In this document: positions 1 to 12,625 of the stretch, piece by piece
Position numbering within the stretch: the first letter of the stretch is position 1
Layout of the letters: each line of letters starts with the position of its first letter
From: Poecilobothrus nobilitatus
Taxonomy: Eukaryota; Arthropoda; Insecta; Diptera; Dolichopodidae
Direction of reading: 5' to 3'
Length of the DNA: 64,000 nucleotides
Assembly (NCBI GenBank): GCA_947095535.1
Contig: OX352774.1
Span: 240,151,825 to 240,215,824 of the forward strand
Translations under genes and position numbers: made by a program
The notes under the pieces: model-generated
Databases searched by the model: none
Seen by the model: only the letters and a program-made list of their open reading frames with translations
Told to the model about the DNA's origin: nothing

Positions 1-2116
1 TCAACATTTTATTGTCATTACAGATAATTTGATTTACTGATTTCTTTGGCGAAAAAAAAGGATATTAATATTATAGTTTACTTCAAAGGGTTGATATATT
101 ATATTATCATTTTTCTTTTGTGTTTTGTTAGAGGTCAGAGACGTATACAGATCTAAAAAGTAAAAAAACTAGAAGCATCTTTGAATATTAATATTATTAA
201 AGGAAGAACATTTTAAACTAGATATTGTTAAAATTAATTAAATCATACTGAACTAGGGAAGATAAAAAAACGTTTTTTATATTCAATTTTTTGAAAGCTA
301 ATTCTAATGTTATTTAAATTAATATTTCCATTGGAAATTTGTTTAAGTAAAATTCGAAAATTAAAAAAAAAAAAAATATTTAATTAACCCAATTAAGTGT
401 ATTATTTTTAAACTTTTTATAGGCTTATCTTATAAATTATTGAGAATTTTGCTACGTACTTAGATTAACTTTGCTGTTTTTTTTTTTTTTTTCAATTTTC
501 TGTTCATTGTACCTTCACAGGCAGGAATACAAAATTTATTTTTACACTATGACACAAAAAATTTCCATATTCTATTCGGTTCCGTTGGGAGTAATTTTAA
601 TGTCGTTTGAATGGTTTGAGAAAAACAAAACAAAAAATGAAAATTGCAGCAAAAACATTGTACAAAATACATTGTCGGGCTCTTTATATAGTACTTAAAT
701 AAAATATTCGCTATAAAAATTATAATTTTAGGCTTACCAGAGGTAAAATAAAAGAAAGCTATAATTAAAATATATTATAGTATTTCATAGTATTTTATGA
801 CTATAACTGTTTATTTTTAGTTAATATCCAAATTTTTGTTAAGTTAAAAGAAAAATGACTAGATATATACATATATAATATTTTTTTTTTTTTTTCAAAT
901 TATCTTAGAACACCATTGCATTCAGATAATTTAAATACTTTAAAGTAATTAAAAAATATATCATCATATAACCTAAAAATTCTTTAAAATATTGTACTAA
1001 ACTAGTTTAGGTTTATAACTCTACTGCTTACAAATCCTATATCTTTATCTTAAAAAATTTTCTTCTTAACTTCTCAGTCAATTATAGATTCAAAGAGGTA
1101 GGTTAGACGAACCGAAAACAACGGTACAGATTTAATTAAATAATAAATAAATGGTTATAATTTTTTTTAACATATACTTTAATTTTTTTGATAGGTTATT
1201 TCTAGACATATATTAAAGTCTTAAGATTTCAAATAACAATACCATTTTAAATTTCTCATTCATCTTTAATAATTTTCTTTTTAAATCTGAACACTCGATT
1301 ATAATTTAGCATTACAACCGCATTTATGAACACATCACACGCCATGATAAAAATTTTCTTTTTTAATAATAAAACAAGAGAAACGTGTGCTCTGCTGTGA
1401 AGGAATACAGCAAACAAAATAGAAAAAATATAGAGGACAAAAAAAAAAAATCCTCTTATAAAGGTAAAAATACAAAAAAATACAAAAAGGTAAGAATGAA
1501 AAAAAAAAACTATACAATATTCTTAAACATTCTTATACGTTTCTATAACAATTTATGCTGGATAACGACGACCATTACACCTTAAAAGAATACTAAGACC
1601 AACCGACCCAGATTAGCTAATCTCGTATTACATTTTTATACGATTTAAATGGCGTATTTTTTTTTTTTTTTTTTTAAACACCAGTAGTCTCCTTTTTTTG
1701 TATTTTTCTTCAATTTTTTTGTTTCTTTTTACAGTTAAACCAAAAATAGTTTTTATTAATAAAGGAAAAAAAAAATACAGTTATTTTAGCTGTAAAATGT
1801 AAGTACAGAATAACTAAATGGAATATCCTGTCTATTCTATGTTGTAAATTTAGTGTTTACCCTAAGAGAAAATTCAAACGGACCCAACATGAATAAAGAG
1901 ATGTTCACTTAAAGCATATACAAGAAAAATAAAAAGTAAACCATAAAAAAAAAAAAAAAAAAAAAAAAAACAGAAAAATAAGAATACTTTAAAATTTTAT
2001 TTTAAATCCTCTCAATAGTATTACGGCGAACTATCAGCAACTTACCCTATTAGATATTATATAGACGTACGTAAGTATATATAGTAGATTATTCTCTATT
2101 TAAAGTTAGTTCTATA
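1..2116. other. A+T-rich DNA without recognisable genes
   Basis: No coding region, RNA gene or repeat family was recognised. The stretch holds several homopolymer runs, notably poly(T) near 478-492 and 1655-1675 and an A run of about 25 at 1946-1970. The short open frames here (75 codons or fewer) are low-complexity Lys/Asn/Phe/Ile strings, as expected by chance in such DNA. Confidence 0.7.
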
Positions 2117-2258
2117 TTTTTTATACCCGTATGAACTATGTTCAAGGGTATAATAAATTTGCCATTACGTTTGTGACACCTTAAAGGAGTCGAGCTAGAT
2201 ATAGTGTCAAAGGTATGGATCGGCTCAGAATCGAATTCTGAGTCGATTAAGCCATGTA

Positions 2259-2277
2259 CGTCCGTCCGTCCGTCCGG
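2259..2277 (+). repeat. (CGTC)n microsatellite of family A copy 1
   Basis: Four to five CGTC units directly after the palindromic 5' block. The same block is longer in the 41.1-kb copy (41278-41308), so the length varies between copies. Confidence 0.9.
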
Positions 2278-3088
2278 AGCTAGGAGGCTGAAATTTTTTT
2301 TACGGCACTTTTACAAAATTGTTAGTTTTGCTATTTAAATCCAACATTTTCGGTCGGCGGGTTCGAGTAGCTGCCATACAACTTCTATCTTTATATAGAA
2401 ATAACTCAGTATCTATTCAAGCTAGGTTTCTGAAATTTTGTAAATGATGATCAAGTTTTATGGCAACAACTTCTGTAAAATTTGGTTGTGGTGGTGCGGC
2501 GGGTTCGGGTAGCTGCCATACAACTTCTCCGTTTAAATGAGAATAACTCAGTGTCTATTAAAGCTAGCAACCTGATATTTAGTAACAAGATGTCGAGTTA
2601 CAGGCAAACAACTTTTGTAAAATTTGGTTGGTCTAGAGCAGCCGGTTCAGGCTTCTTGCACCTCTTGGAACTTAATGAAGCTAGGCGTCTGAAATCCTGC
2701 AAATGATGATCAAGTTTTATGGCAACCACTTTTGCAAAATTTGGTTGTGGTGGTGCGACGGGTTCGGGTAGCTGCCATACAACTTATCCGTTTAAATGAG
2801 AATAACTCAGTGTCTATTGAAGCTAGGAACCTGAAATTTAGTAAAGAGGTGTCGAGTTATAGGCCAACAACTTTTGTAAAATTTTATTGGTCTAAAGCAG
2901 CCGGTTCAGGTTTCTTGCATTTCTTGGAACTTAATGAAGCTAGGCGCAATGGATTCAGGTAGCTGTCATACAACTCCACAATTTACATAAATATATCTCT
3001 GTAGTTCGGTACTAAAACATCTGAATGTTTTTAAAAGATGATCAAGTTTTATAGAAACAGGATATATTACGTTCATACGGGTATCCCA

Positions 3089-3107
3089 GAGTTGACACAG
3101 TCTACTC
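3089..3107 (+). other. 3' terminal hairpin of family A
   Basis: GAGTTGAC (3089-3096), loop ACA, GTCTACTC (3100-3107): an eight-position stem with one T-T mismatch, 17 bases from the end of the element. Rolling-circle (Helitron-type) elements carry a short hairpin in this position. The 44.4-kb and 45.9-kb copies retain it with small changes. Confidence 0.75.
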
Positions 3108-3124
3108 TACTGCACTCTTCCTCG

Positions 3125-5844
3125 TTTTAATTTTTTTCGTTCATGGATTTACATATAGCATCAAATAATATGATAACTTTAAAATCATTTAAATATTATA
3201 GTGAATGAGTCACGTTTATTTTATACAAAATACGTTGAATACAACTTGAGTACATTTTTAAATTATGAACAAATTTGTATATATGTAATCTAAAGAGAAC
3301 ATATTGAAATACTTGTCATTATTTTATCAAATATGAGACAATTTAAAAAAAAAATTGGTTTTTTCTTTCTTCTTTCTATAAAGATTTTAAAATCCTGACC
3401 CGAACTAATATTATTTAAAGTACTTTGTACTTTGTTCATATATATATATGCTTATATTATATTAGCAATATAAAATGTAGAATATCTGCTATTAAAATCT
3501 AAGGATATTATATATACAATTTTCTGTAATATGAAAGAGAAAATCATATTTTCCTATCAAAATCCTTTTTGATTTCTTTTAATATGAATATGAATTTTCA
3601 TTTTAGTTTTTTTGTGACATGAAAAAGTATACGATAGAAACAATTGAATTCTTTTATTTTTGTTGATGGAATCTCTTTTAAGTTTAAATTCATGATATAG
3701 TAATTGCATTTAATTATTTTAATTTAACTCAGATTTTGTAAGATTTAACTTTTAAATAAATTTGAAAATCTTTTAATTTTTATTTTTGTTTCCCAGCAGT
3801 TCTAATCTTTTCATAAAAAACCAAAAATAAAAAAATCAGTTACGTTTTGATTGCTTGTTCTTCTCTATTAATTTGAAGGATATAACTATTAAATTGAACC
3901 ATTCAATTAAAGTTTGATTAATTATAGTTTTAGGAGTTCAGAATTTCAGTATCACTGCGGCAAACTATCAATCAAAAATTAAAATTCTATTCAATTAAAG
4001 TCTTTTATAATGGTTTTCATTAACCTAATTTACTTTACTTTCATGTGGATGATGTGCATACTTTAACTTTCGCAATGTGGATGATATATGTATTTTATAG
4101 AACTTTAATTTTGGTTTGATATCTTGATATCTGTTTTTTTTTTTTTTTTTGTTAATATAGTTAAAGTTTTTTGATACCTAAGTTAAATTTCATTTAGAAT
4201 AATAACAATTCCAGCGATATCGAAGAAAAAATATTAAATATTTTTATGAAAATTTTAAAATTTTATGAACAAGTTTAATATCAAAATTGATGGTATTAAA
4301 GACAACCAACATATTGGTTTTTATTTTTACTTGTTGTTTTTTTTTTTTTTTTTTTTGTTATTATTATCGATAAGTTTCAGATGATTTGAACTTTCAGATT
4401 CGTTTTTCTAACAAGGAAATGTTTAACATAATACTACATAATATTATAAAACATAATACATAAGTATAAATTTTATATTAATAACATTTATATGTATTCC
4501 ATATATCTATATATTATATATATATATATATATAATATATATGTGTGGTATATTCGAAAGGATAACTTGAACAGTTTTTTATAACAAAAAAAAAAAAAAA
4601 TAAACATTTTTCTCATCCTTATTTTTTTTGTTTTGTTAGATACTGGATTTGAATGTTTCTGCTTTATCCTTTTAACTTTTATTTACCGTTTAAATTTTTT
4701 TTTCATATTCAAAATATTCACTTCTGATAAAAACTTCTGAAAATATCTAACGAAAACCATATGAAAAGTAAAAGATTTCGTTAAAAAAAAAATATTTATT
4801 TTTTTTTGTTGGTTTACAAATTATACAGTGTGTATCTACATAATTTTTCAGAATATTTTAATTTAAAAAAAAAAAAACAAAAAAAAAATCAAAAAATTAA
4901 AAAAATAAATATTTTTAGTATTGGTATAACCATGTCAGAGAATTCAGAAAAATTAAAAGGTATCAGCAGGGTAATGAATGAAATAATAAACAACAAAATA
5001 TGGTCAGATTTCAGTAAAACTTTACTAAATTTTGTTTAATTTTTTTTTTTTTTTGTTTCTCTTTTTCTCTGAAAAATTCAACATATAAACATGATTGTTT
5101 ACATTTTCTAATAAAAAAAAAAAAAAAAAAACCCATATGTAGCATTTTATAAGTCAAATTTGGTGGTTGTGTATGCAATTTTTGAAATTTTATTTTATTT
5201 TATGTTATCATAAATTCACATTGCCCTAAATTTAGAAAACACAGTCAAAATATATAAAAATATATTTTGATTATAGTTGAAATGTTACATAAAATGTAAA
5301 TATTTTTAGGTTTATTGATACAACGGTTCAAAATTAAAAAAAAAAAAAAAATTTTTAATTTTTGTTTATTTTTATGGTCAAAAAGATTAGAAATAAACAA
5401 AAAAAGAAAGTTTTATTTTTTGACTTTAGATTCAACAATTTTTAATTATAAATAATAACGGAGTGAATTTTAATAGAGAAGTATATTGAAAAACTTGCTG
5501 ACTTTTCACTCAAATTATAAAAATCATTTCTATTTAATATGTTACAAAAATTTATTGTGCCAATTCTGTTTGAAGATGTATAAAATTGCAAAGTATAGGT
5601 TATGTCAGTAGTACGACTTGTGTCCCAATTTAAGTAAAAAATCTGAACAGTTTTAATTACTAAAGAATCGTTAAAATAGTGGTGAAATAGTGAGAGTTTA
5701 AATAGAACTTATTAGTTTCTTTTAAAAAAAATGGTTTAAACTTTTAAATGAAGAACAACTTTGAGCTGCTCTGTTAATTATGGAATTTGTTTTTTTTTTT
5801 ATATATATTGTATTCGATAACTGTATTCATTTTTATAAATATCA
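3125..5844. other. A+T-rich DNA without recognisable genes
   Basis: Nothing recognisable apart from homopolymer runs (for example 4137-4150, 4338-4356, 4586-4600, 5109-5131) and a TA microsatellite at about 4507-4535. The 77-codon open frame at 4806-5039 is a Lys/Asn/Phe-rich low-complexity string and is not considered a gene. Confidence 0.7.
4507..4535. repeat. (TA)n microsatellite
   Basis: Nearly uninterrupted TA dinucleotides flanked by further AT-only sequence. Confidence 0.85.
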
Positions 5845-5952
5845 GAAAGGGGGATAAAGACCGAAGGAGTGTGAATTTGAATCCCACACATGTCTCTCAG
5901 TTTTTACAGAATATTTTATACGGTCTTACGCAGTAGGCCACCGAGATCCCTG
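5845..5952 (-). repeat. tRNA-derived SINE, family S1 (degenerate)
   Basis: On the minus strand a head GGGATCTCGGTGGCCTACTG is followed by GTAAGACCGTAT and, about 40 bases on, a box-B-like GGATTCAAATTC. The order and spacing match the better preserved S1 copies at 16.3, 40.1 and 49.9 kb: box A, a hairpin resembling GCGTAT/ATACGC, then box B. SINEs of this type are transcribed by RNA polymerase III from the internal boxes and moved by LINE enzymes. The copy is diverged and its tail is not clear. Confidence 0.6.
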
Positions 5953-8900
5953 TATTCAATTTTGATATGATAATATCAATAATTTATTTTATGTGGTACA
6001 AAAATATAATGTTGTAATATGGCAGGAAAACTAAACACAAAATAAATAAGATATAAAAGGTTTGAAAGATATAAAATCTCATATATTTACTCTGAGTAAA
6101 AGGCTTTTGAATCCTTATTGATATTTCATGTTTTTTTTTTGAATATAAAATAAAAAAAATTTATAAAATTGAATAAAAAGTTTTCAATCTCTAAAAACTA
6201 AGAACAAAATAAGTTTATGGGTAATTTTAAAATACAATTTTAAGTCAAATGAAAATTTTTGTGGACAAAACGTGCCTAATAACTAATTGAAAAATTGAAA
6301 AATTATTTAATTTGAAAAAAATAATTTTTCAAAGTAAAAACAAAAACTTTTTATTTGATTTTCATTTTAGATATGAAAATCTATATTAGCATTAGTAAAT
6401 GTATATATGCTTGTAATGTAATAGATTAAATTATCTACAGAATAAGAAAAAAAATTAATATTAAATAATGAAGCATACAATATATATTCGTACAATTATA
6501 AATAACAGTATTTTAGAATTACAGAATCCTTTCAAGATTTGTTAAGATTTTAAATCAATTACCTAATATAGTTTACTGAGAAAACCATTTTTGAATGATG
6601 AAGTATACATTTACTATTAAAAAGATTAAATTGTTTTAAATAGGATATTGTATGGAAATCTTTTTAAAACTTAATTCTAATTTAAAGAATTTTTAAGATA
6701 CTTGCAACCTATTATAGAATTAAAATCAATCCTATTCATCGGATTAAATATATATTAAGCAGTATTGAACAATAATTCTAAAAGATTATAAAAATTTTGG
6801 TAAACGGTTTGATAAAAACGTTTTATGCTAGCTTAAATAAATATTGTTTCTTGTTTTAATATTGAATAAAAAGGTTAGGATTACAGTGTACAATTAAGTA
6901 ATGTAATAATTTAAGCACAAAAAAATATATATAATACAATTAACTTGAATACATGTACTTTAACCAGTAAAAATTAGTATAAATATTTCATGTGGAATTC
7001 CAGTTTTGGGTAGAGAAAAAAAGGAATATAAACACGCGCTAACAACAAAAGAGTGTTAAAAGAAGCGTTTCTTAAAGAATTAGAAAGATAATTTTCCAAA
7101 ATTTTATCAAACTTCAGTTGCCAAATATAGTTTTTTTTTGTTACGAGGATCGGTGGGAAATATCGAATTTCCAGGTTTATCAAAATCATCGAAGGACAAG
7201 CTTCTTTTAGGTAGTGTTAAATCTTAGACAACCAAAACAACCCTCTATAAAACCAAACTTTTGGCTAAGACTTTTAATGCAATATACCGTATGGTTTTGT
7301 GGATAAAAATATAGTAAGGATGCTTTGGAATTAGGGTTTAAGAGATTTAGGTTAATGGTGGATGAGATAAACGAAAATATGGAGAGATAAGATAAATATA
7401 AGAATTAATATCGATATTTATTTTTATATGTTACGGTATATTGAAGAATAAAATTTTTTTGTCAGTTGCAAAAAAGCATATTGTATCCTATGTTCATATT
7501 TATACACTATGAATATTAAAAATAATATTAAAATATGTAAAATATTTACTTAGATATGATACCTATCAATAATATTATATAATCTTCAATTAAAAGAATA
7601 ATTTATTTAAAACTATACTAGAATGTTTTATCAATTGCTATCCTTAGGAAGAAGAACAACAAAGAATAACTTTTAGTTAAACCTTTTATGTCAATGTTAA
7701 GTTTTCTATTGAATTTAAATTATTACAAGTTCTTCTCATCCACCTCTTCAAAGAAAAAAAAACTTTTAAAACAAAAGAAATTCAATAAATAATATATGTA
7801 TAGTTGTAATGAAAATTATTAAAAATAGAAGAGGTTAATTCTGAAAACTTTCTTATGGATGAATATGGATTTCTTTCTTGTACTATATATAGTAATTTAG
7901 AGTTTTATTTCCTTTTTGTATCCTCTTATGCAAAAAAAAAGAAAAACGATTATAATGAGTATAATTAACAGAAAGGGATATCATTTTTTTTCTTTTCAAT
8001 ATTATTCTTGAAACTTTTCAAAACAATTTGTCATCAGGATCACAAATACAGCACAAAATAAACGAACAAAGAAAAAATTTTTTTAAAGAAAAAGTTTTAA
8101 GAATACAAAAAATTTAAACTTTTTTTTTTTTAGTTTTTATGTATTATAACTTTTTTTCTTGTTGAAAAACATCTTGTTACAGAAATTTAACAAATTTTCA
8201 ATTAATATTTTTTAAAACGTAATTTTGAATTTAGTTATTAGTCGAATTAGTCTTAGTAGTTGATGTACGAAAATATGCATTTACCTACATATATAACTCC
8301 ATTTTCTTTTATATCAAAACATGTCATTAAGATGAGCTGTTCTTAAATCTTAACCGATTTATTATAGTTGTCTCCGGTTCATAATCTCTTTTGGAAGCTT
8401 ATGTCCAAATGAGCCACATGACTCTTAGCCATAATAATTTTTGTGTTTTTTGAATGTATCCTTACGACTTACAAAAATGAACTGTAATGTTGTGAGGTAC
8501 TAATTAAGATAAAATTTGAAGCAATTTACTTTACAATCAGCTTAATTCTTATAAAAATTAAACTGCACAACCAGTTTTTGCACTGAATGTAGACATTCTT
8601 TTGTAAAAAATGTCATATAAACGTACTTTAAAAAAATACCTACTTTATATACATTAATTTTCTATGTCCCCTTACTTTTCCTCTTTAAATTTTTACTTTT
8701 ACTCTATATTTACTTTTTCTTTTTTGTTTTTCTTTTCTTTTGTTTTTCTATAAAACTGTTCTTATTTTATTACTCTTCTAGTTTTCTTTTCATATCTTTT
8801 ATATACTTTAAAGAAACAACACTTTTCAATGTACAGTCATCAGAAAAATGATTCTTTCATCAAATGAAAAAAAAAAAAAACAAAGAACAAAATCAAAGAG

Positions 8901-10600
8901 AGAAAATATAAAAAGAAAGAGAAAAAAAAAAATATAAAAACGATTATAATATTTATACTGAAATTATGTCGTAAGAGTATAAAGTTTTTCTTCTGAAAAG
9001 GAAACCTGAAAATTTGTTATAATATCCCTTTAAATGAATACAATATACTAATTTTGTACAGTAGTAGACAAAAATACATTAACTGATTGCAATTTACGGG
9101 TTGTGTAACTACTATGTAAATTCTAAAAATTATGTGGACTGTTAATACATATTAAGGATGAAGTATAGTTGGATTCTTCTTTGGATACTTATAATATAAG
9201 ATGCTAATATATAGGTTTAAAGTGACACAGCATTCATATTTACAACATAACATCCAGCTTTTAAAGATAATATGAAATGTTATGAAAAAAATTTTTTTAA
9301 AAACGAAAACTATAAGGGTTTTTATTTAATTAATGATAATTCAAATAAGTCTCGTTATTACCCGGACAAATAATTACATAATATAGAACATATAGGAAAG
9401 ATAAGAAAAATATAGAGAATACGGAAAAATTAAAATTGAAAAATTCTTATTGGTTTATTTTTAATCGCTTATGGAATGAGTTTTTTTTTCAATACTGTAT
9501 ATAATGTGAACTATAAAAAGTTATTAACAAAAATACTAAATATAAAAACAAAATCTCATTTAACACAACTCATAAAAAGTACTTTTCTGAGAAAGGTAAA
9601 AAAAAAGAAACTTTTAAAGTATAGGTAAGGCTTAATATTGAATTAAAATAAAACAAAAGTGAAGGACAAACAAAAAAAAAGGACATTATAATATTTATTA
9701 AATGGACTACTTTAACTTATGTTTAAAATTTCCAAAAATCTTTCATAAAAAAAAACAATCATCCATATACTTATTATTAGTGGTGTAGTTTTTTTTTTCT
9801 GAAAGTTCACAAGTATACCAGAAGTTTAACAGTAGTTCTTCAAAAATAAAAAAAAAAAAAAAAAAACAACTAGACGAGGAAATTATGCAGCAAAAGAATT
9901 ATGACAAAAAAATTTATGAAAATACTTTATAAATTTATAAAAAAAATATTTAAAAGTTTTTTATTCCATTTTTTTATCAATTTTTTTCACTCACTTTAAC
10001 CTCATCATCTTATTTTTTTTTTTTTCATAGAATTTTTTTTGGATGATTTTTATTTTTACGCTGTGCGTGCATTAAAATATGCAAAAGTAATTTTGTATTA
10101 TCACGTGACACAATACCTTTATTTGAGAAAATAAATTGTCTGATATCAAAAAAAAAAAAACAGGATGACTCAGAGATAATGACATAAGATATTTATATAA
10201 GAATAAAACATAATATTTAAGAATAAAATTAAAATTGGTCATATAAGTAATCTTCGAGTATAAGTCAATCAGGAGGAAAAAACAAGTATAAGCCATCGCT
10301 CTGTCTGTGAGTTTCAAGAAACCTTACTTTTTTTTAAATTAACTTATAAAGTAACTAAGTGAAAATTGATTTAATTGAAAATTAAAGTTTCACACCTTAA
10401 AGTCACTATGCGAAAAATTCTAGTTTAGTTACAAGAACATTTTATAATAAATCAAATTAAACACTTTTAAACCAAGTTTTTTAGTGTTGAAGGCTTACTT
10501 AACGCGTCAGTAATTACTATACTCTAAGTCCGTTATGTAGCTTCAAAACATAGAAGAATCTATTCGACAAGACTTTGTGTTAATTTTCCTTTGATTTATT
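5953..10600. other. A+T-rich DNA without recognisable genes
   Basis: No coding region or known repeat was recognised in about 4.6 kb. A pyrimidine-rich stretch (about 8665-8805) switches to a purine-rich stretch (about 8860-8945). The segment near 7196-7290 shares a weak word (TAGTGTTAAA then AACCAAAAC) with 30470 and 51697, too little to define a family. Confidence 0.65.
8665..8945. other. polypyrimidine-to-polypurine switch
   Basis: About 140 bases very rich in T and C on the plus strand, a mixed spacer of about 50 bases, then about 85 bases almost entirely A and G. The two halves could pair loosely or form non-B structures. No function can be assigned. Confidence 0.5.
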
Positions 10601-11031
10601 TCACGATGACATCACACTATGATGGAAGAAGCTTTGAAAGCTTATCAAATCCATGTCAGAAAGTTCATCTAATTCTTGAAAAAATAAATTGCCGAAATAT
10701 TTCTTCCTTTTCTTTCGAAGAATGGGACAGGTGTACAGAAAGTTCAATTCTACTGCAAAATCACAATAAAGATCCATATGTTTACCTAATCTTTTAGCAT
10801 CTCTACCAATAAGACAATACGGTCTATAATAATACCAACTAATTGTCTTATTTCAGGTTTAAAGAGAGAAAGTATGCATTTGCATCTTTTTAAACTTAAA
10901 TATGGCCAAATATTTATTGCTGTACTGTAAGTACAATCTATAAGCCACCGATCTCTGGTCAACTCAAGGAAGTTTTTCTTAAAATTGAATTTGAGGGTTT
11001 GTACAGATACCTGGGCAAATGGAGTATTCAT
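10601..11031 (-). pseudogene. non-LTR retrotransposon C-terminal relic (RNase H end)
   Basis: Two overlapping minus-strand frames together read as the tail of a non-LTR retrotransposon polyprotein. The first (11031 to 10786) contains IWPYLSLKRCKCILSLFKPE followed by IRQLVGII, matching the usual 'iWP.l..KRtk.lLsls...ir.lvGiiTGH' region downstream of RNase H in I, R1 and LOA-type elements. It ends at a TAG. A frame shift near 10790 joins it to RLGKHMDLYCDF and then ELNFLYTCPILRKKRKKYFG, which corresponds to the terminal 'R.G....C..C...ET..HlL..CpaL...R...lG' zinc-knuckle-like motif. That second frame stops at 10601-10603. The TGH and two of the cysteines are lost. No upstream reverse transcriptase was found, so this is a 5'-truncated dead copy. 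The element family is not resolved. The opposite-strand frame at 10591-10797 is a shadow. Confidence 0.65.
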
Positions 11032-11040
11032 AAATTGATA

Positions 11041-12410
11041 TACAGATTACCAAATAACATTATAAGTCGAAAATATGGCACCGACTCATAATAAATTATA
11101 TCTGATGAAATCATACTTTAATATTAATTCATCAGTTAAACTACGAAATCTAAGAATAATTTATATATATGCTTCATAAGATTAATTGAATTATTTTTTA
11201 CTATTGAAAGTTAATAAACGACATTTTCTGAGAATTTAAATCGAAGTCATAAATTAAAAGTGACAAAGAACAATTAAATAAATTTAACCATTCCGTTTGA
11301 TTCTCATAAATTTTATTTTTGGTAATACTGTCAATGGTAACTAACAGTTCTAGGACACATCTTCCAAATTATTTTATATTGTAACAAAAAAAGAAAATCA
11401 GAAAGAAAAGATAAACTTTTTTAAGTACCAGGTAATTTACAAGAAAACTACAATTTTTCTTTTTTATCTTTTCGGTTTTGTTTTTTTTTGTTTTGATGAT
11501 AGGTACATAATTTTCATAATTTTCTTAGTGAAAAAAAAAACTTTTACAATTTCCAAGTTATGTTTTTTTTTTCTTTTTATTTAATATACATAATGGATAA
11601 TTCTTTGATAACTTTAAGATATTAATTTTTATTTTCTTGATTACTTTTTTTTTGTTTTCTTAATTTAATATTAATTTTAAACGGGTAAAATATGATTTTA
11701 GCTCAAATAAAGTTTTTTTTTTGTTGAAAAAAAAAACAAATTAAAGCAATATTGTAACATAAATCAATAAAAATTTAATTTTAGCTTAAAAAATTAATAA
11801 AATTTCCTGAAATATTGTTATAAAACTTATATTTTTATATTGTTCTGCTAAGTGTTCTTTAATGTACGTAACTATAAGAAAAAAATTCGATTAAAAAATC
11901 ATTAAATTTACTGATATTGCAAAAATGGGCTGAAGATTAAAGAGTACTGGTCTATTGTATTTTAACAGTAGACTTTAGAATAATCAAATGTTATATATTT
12001 TTAAAAGTTGGTGTGTAGTATATTCAAATTAGTTGTATAAACTGCACTTGTGTATGGATCTAAGTAGTAGTCATTAAACAAAATATAATAATATATATCT
12101 ATGAGATATTTATCTGTAATATTTGTAATCTGAAATAAAAATATATTTCTCAAATGAAAATGCTAAATTAAGGATTGCAATGTGAACATTTTTAAAATTA
12201 CTCCCGTCATATAAAATTAATTAAAATCCTTAAGGAATGTAACGAAATCGGGTAGATGTGTCCAATTCTTTAGACCTGTGATGAAACTGGTTGCAGATAG
12301 AGAAAAATTTTTAAAAGCGGCAAACAAAGATAAACGGGCTGGACCCTAATACAACACTCGCATTTCCAAAAAAATATTATATGAGCAAAACAAGGTGAAA
12401 AAAAATTCAT
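11041..12410. other. A+T-rich DNA without recognisable genes
   Basis: Nothing recognisable. Homopolymer-rich sequence, with a less A+T-biased patch at 12240-12360 that has no open frame or repeat partner I could identify. Confidence 0.65.
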
Positions 12411-12625
12411 ATACCCATGAAGATAGTTTAAGAGTATAATAAATTTACCATTATGTTTGTGTTACCTTAAAGGAGCCGAACTAGATATGACGAAGTATAT
12501 TCTATATTCTCAAGCTCAGAATGGAATTCTGATTCGATTCAACCATGTATATTCGTCCGCATGTTAAAAAATAAAGTAGTTTGGATTCGAAAATTTTTAC
12601 CTTTTCACCTTTTATAAATTGTTAG
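12411..12625 (+). mobile_element. Family A 5' fragment (diverged copy 2)
   Basis: Begins TACCCATGAAGA and continues GAGTATAATAAATTTACC, TTTGTGTTACCTTAAAGGAG, CTCAGAATGGAATTCTG and CCATGTATATTCGTCCGCA. These align in order with the 5' block of family A at 2124-2280. Homology fades after about 12620, so only the 5' quarter remains. It is much more diverged than the 2.1- and 41.1-kb copies and is probably older. Confidence 0.75.

Larger units (their letters stand above)
2117..3124 (+). mobile_element. Helentron/DINE-like element, family A copy 1
   Basis: Non-autonomous element of about 1 kb lying between T tracts. The 5' end has TACCCGTATGAAC at 2124-2136 followed at once by a complementary GTTCAAGGGTA. 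An inverted copy of the 13-mer, GTTCATACGGGTA, lies at 3071-3083. Between them are an imperfect palindrome (CTCAGAA 2224-2230 / TTCTGAG 2236-2242), a (CGTC)n block (2259-2277) and two copies of a unit of about 259 bp containing GGTGCG (2493, 2752). The 3' end is a hairpin followed by GCACTCTTCCTCG and TTTT. This is the layout known for insect DINE-1/Helentron elements: subterminal inverted repeats, GTCY microsatellite, 3' stem-loop. The open frames inside are repeat-unit shadows. The Helentron assignment is inference from structure; the repeat family itself is certain from its copies at 41.1, 44.6, 45.5 and 46.8 kb. Confidence 0.8.

Noticed and set aside
2482..2962. Two similar small open frames (V/R-rich, 74-76 codons)
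   Set aside because: They are translations of the family A repeat unit; the same peptide recurs wherever the unit recurs (41784-44010), and the frame depends on unit phase.
7196..7290. Dispersed repeat sharing TAGTGTTAAA with 30470 and 51697
   Set aside because: The match is short and composition-driven; order and spacing beyond about 25 bases do not hold.
12361..12408. Possible family B end fragment (CATTTCCAAAAAAA then AAAACAAGGTG)
   Set aside because: Two short A-rich words at the wrong spacing; likely chance.
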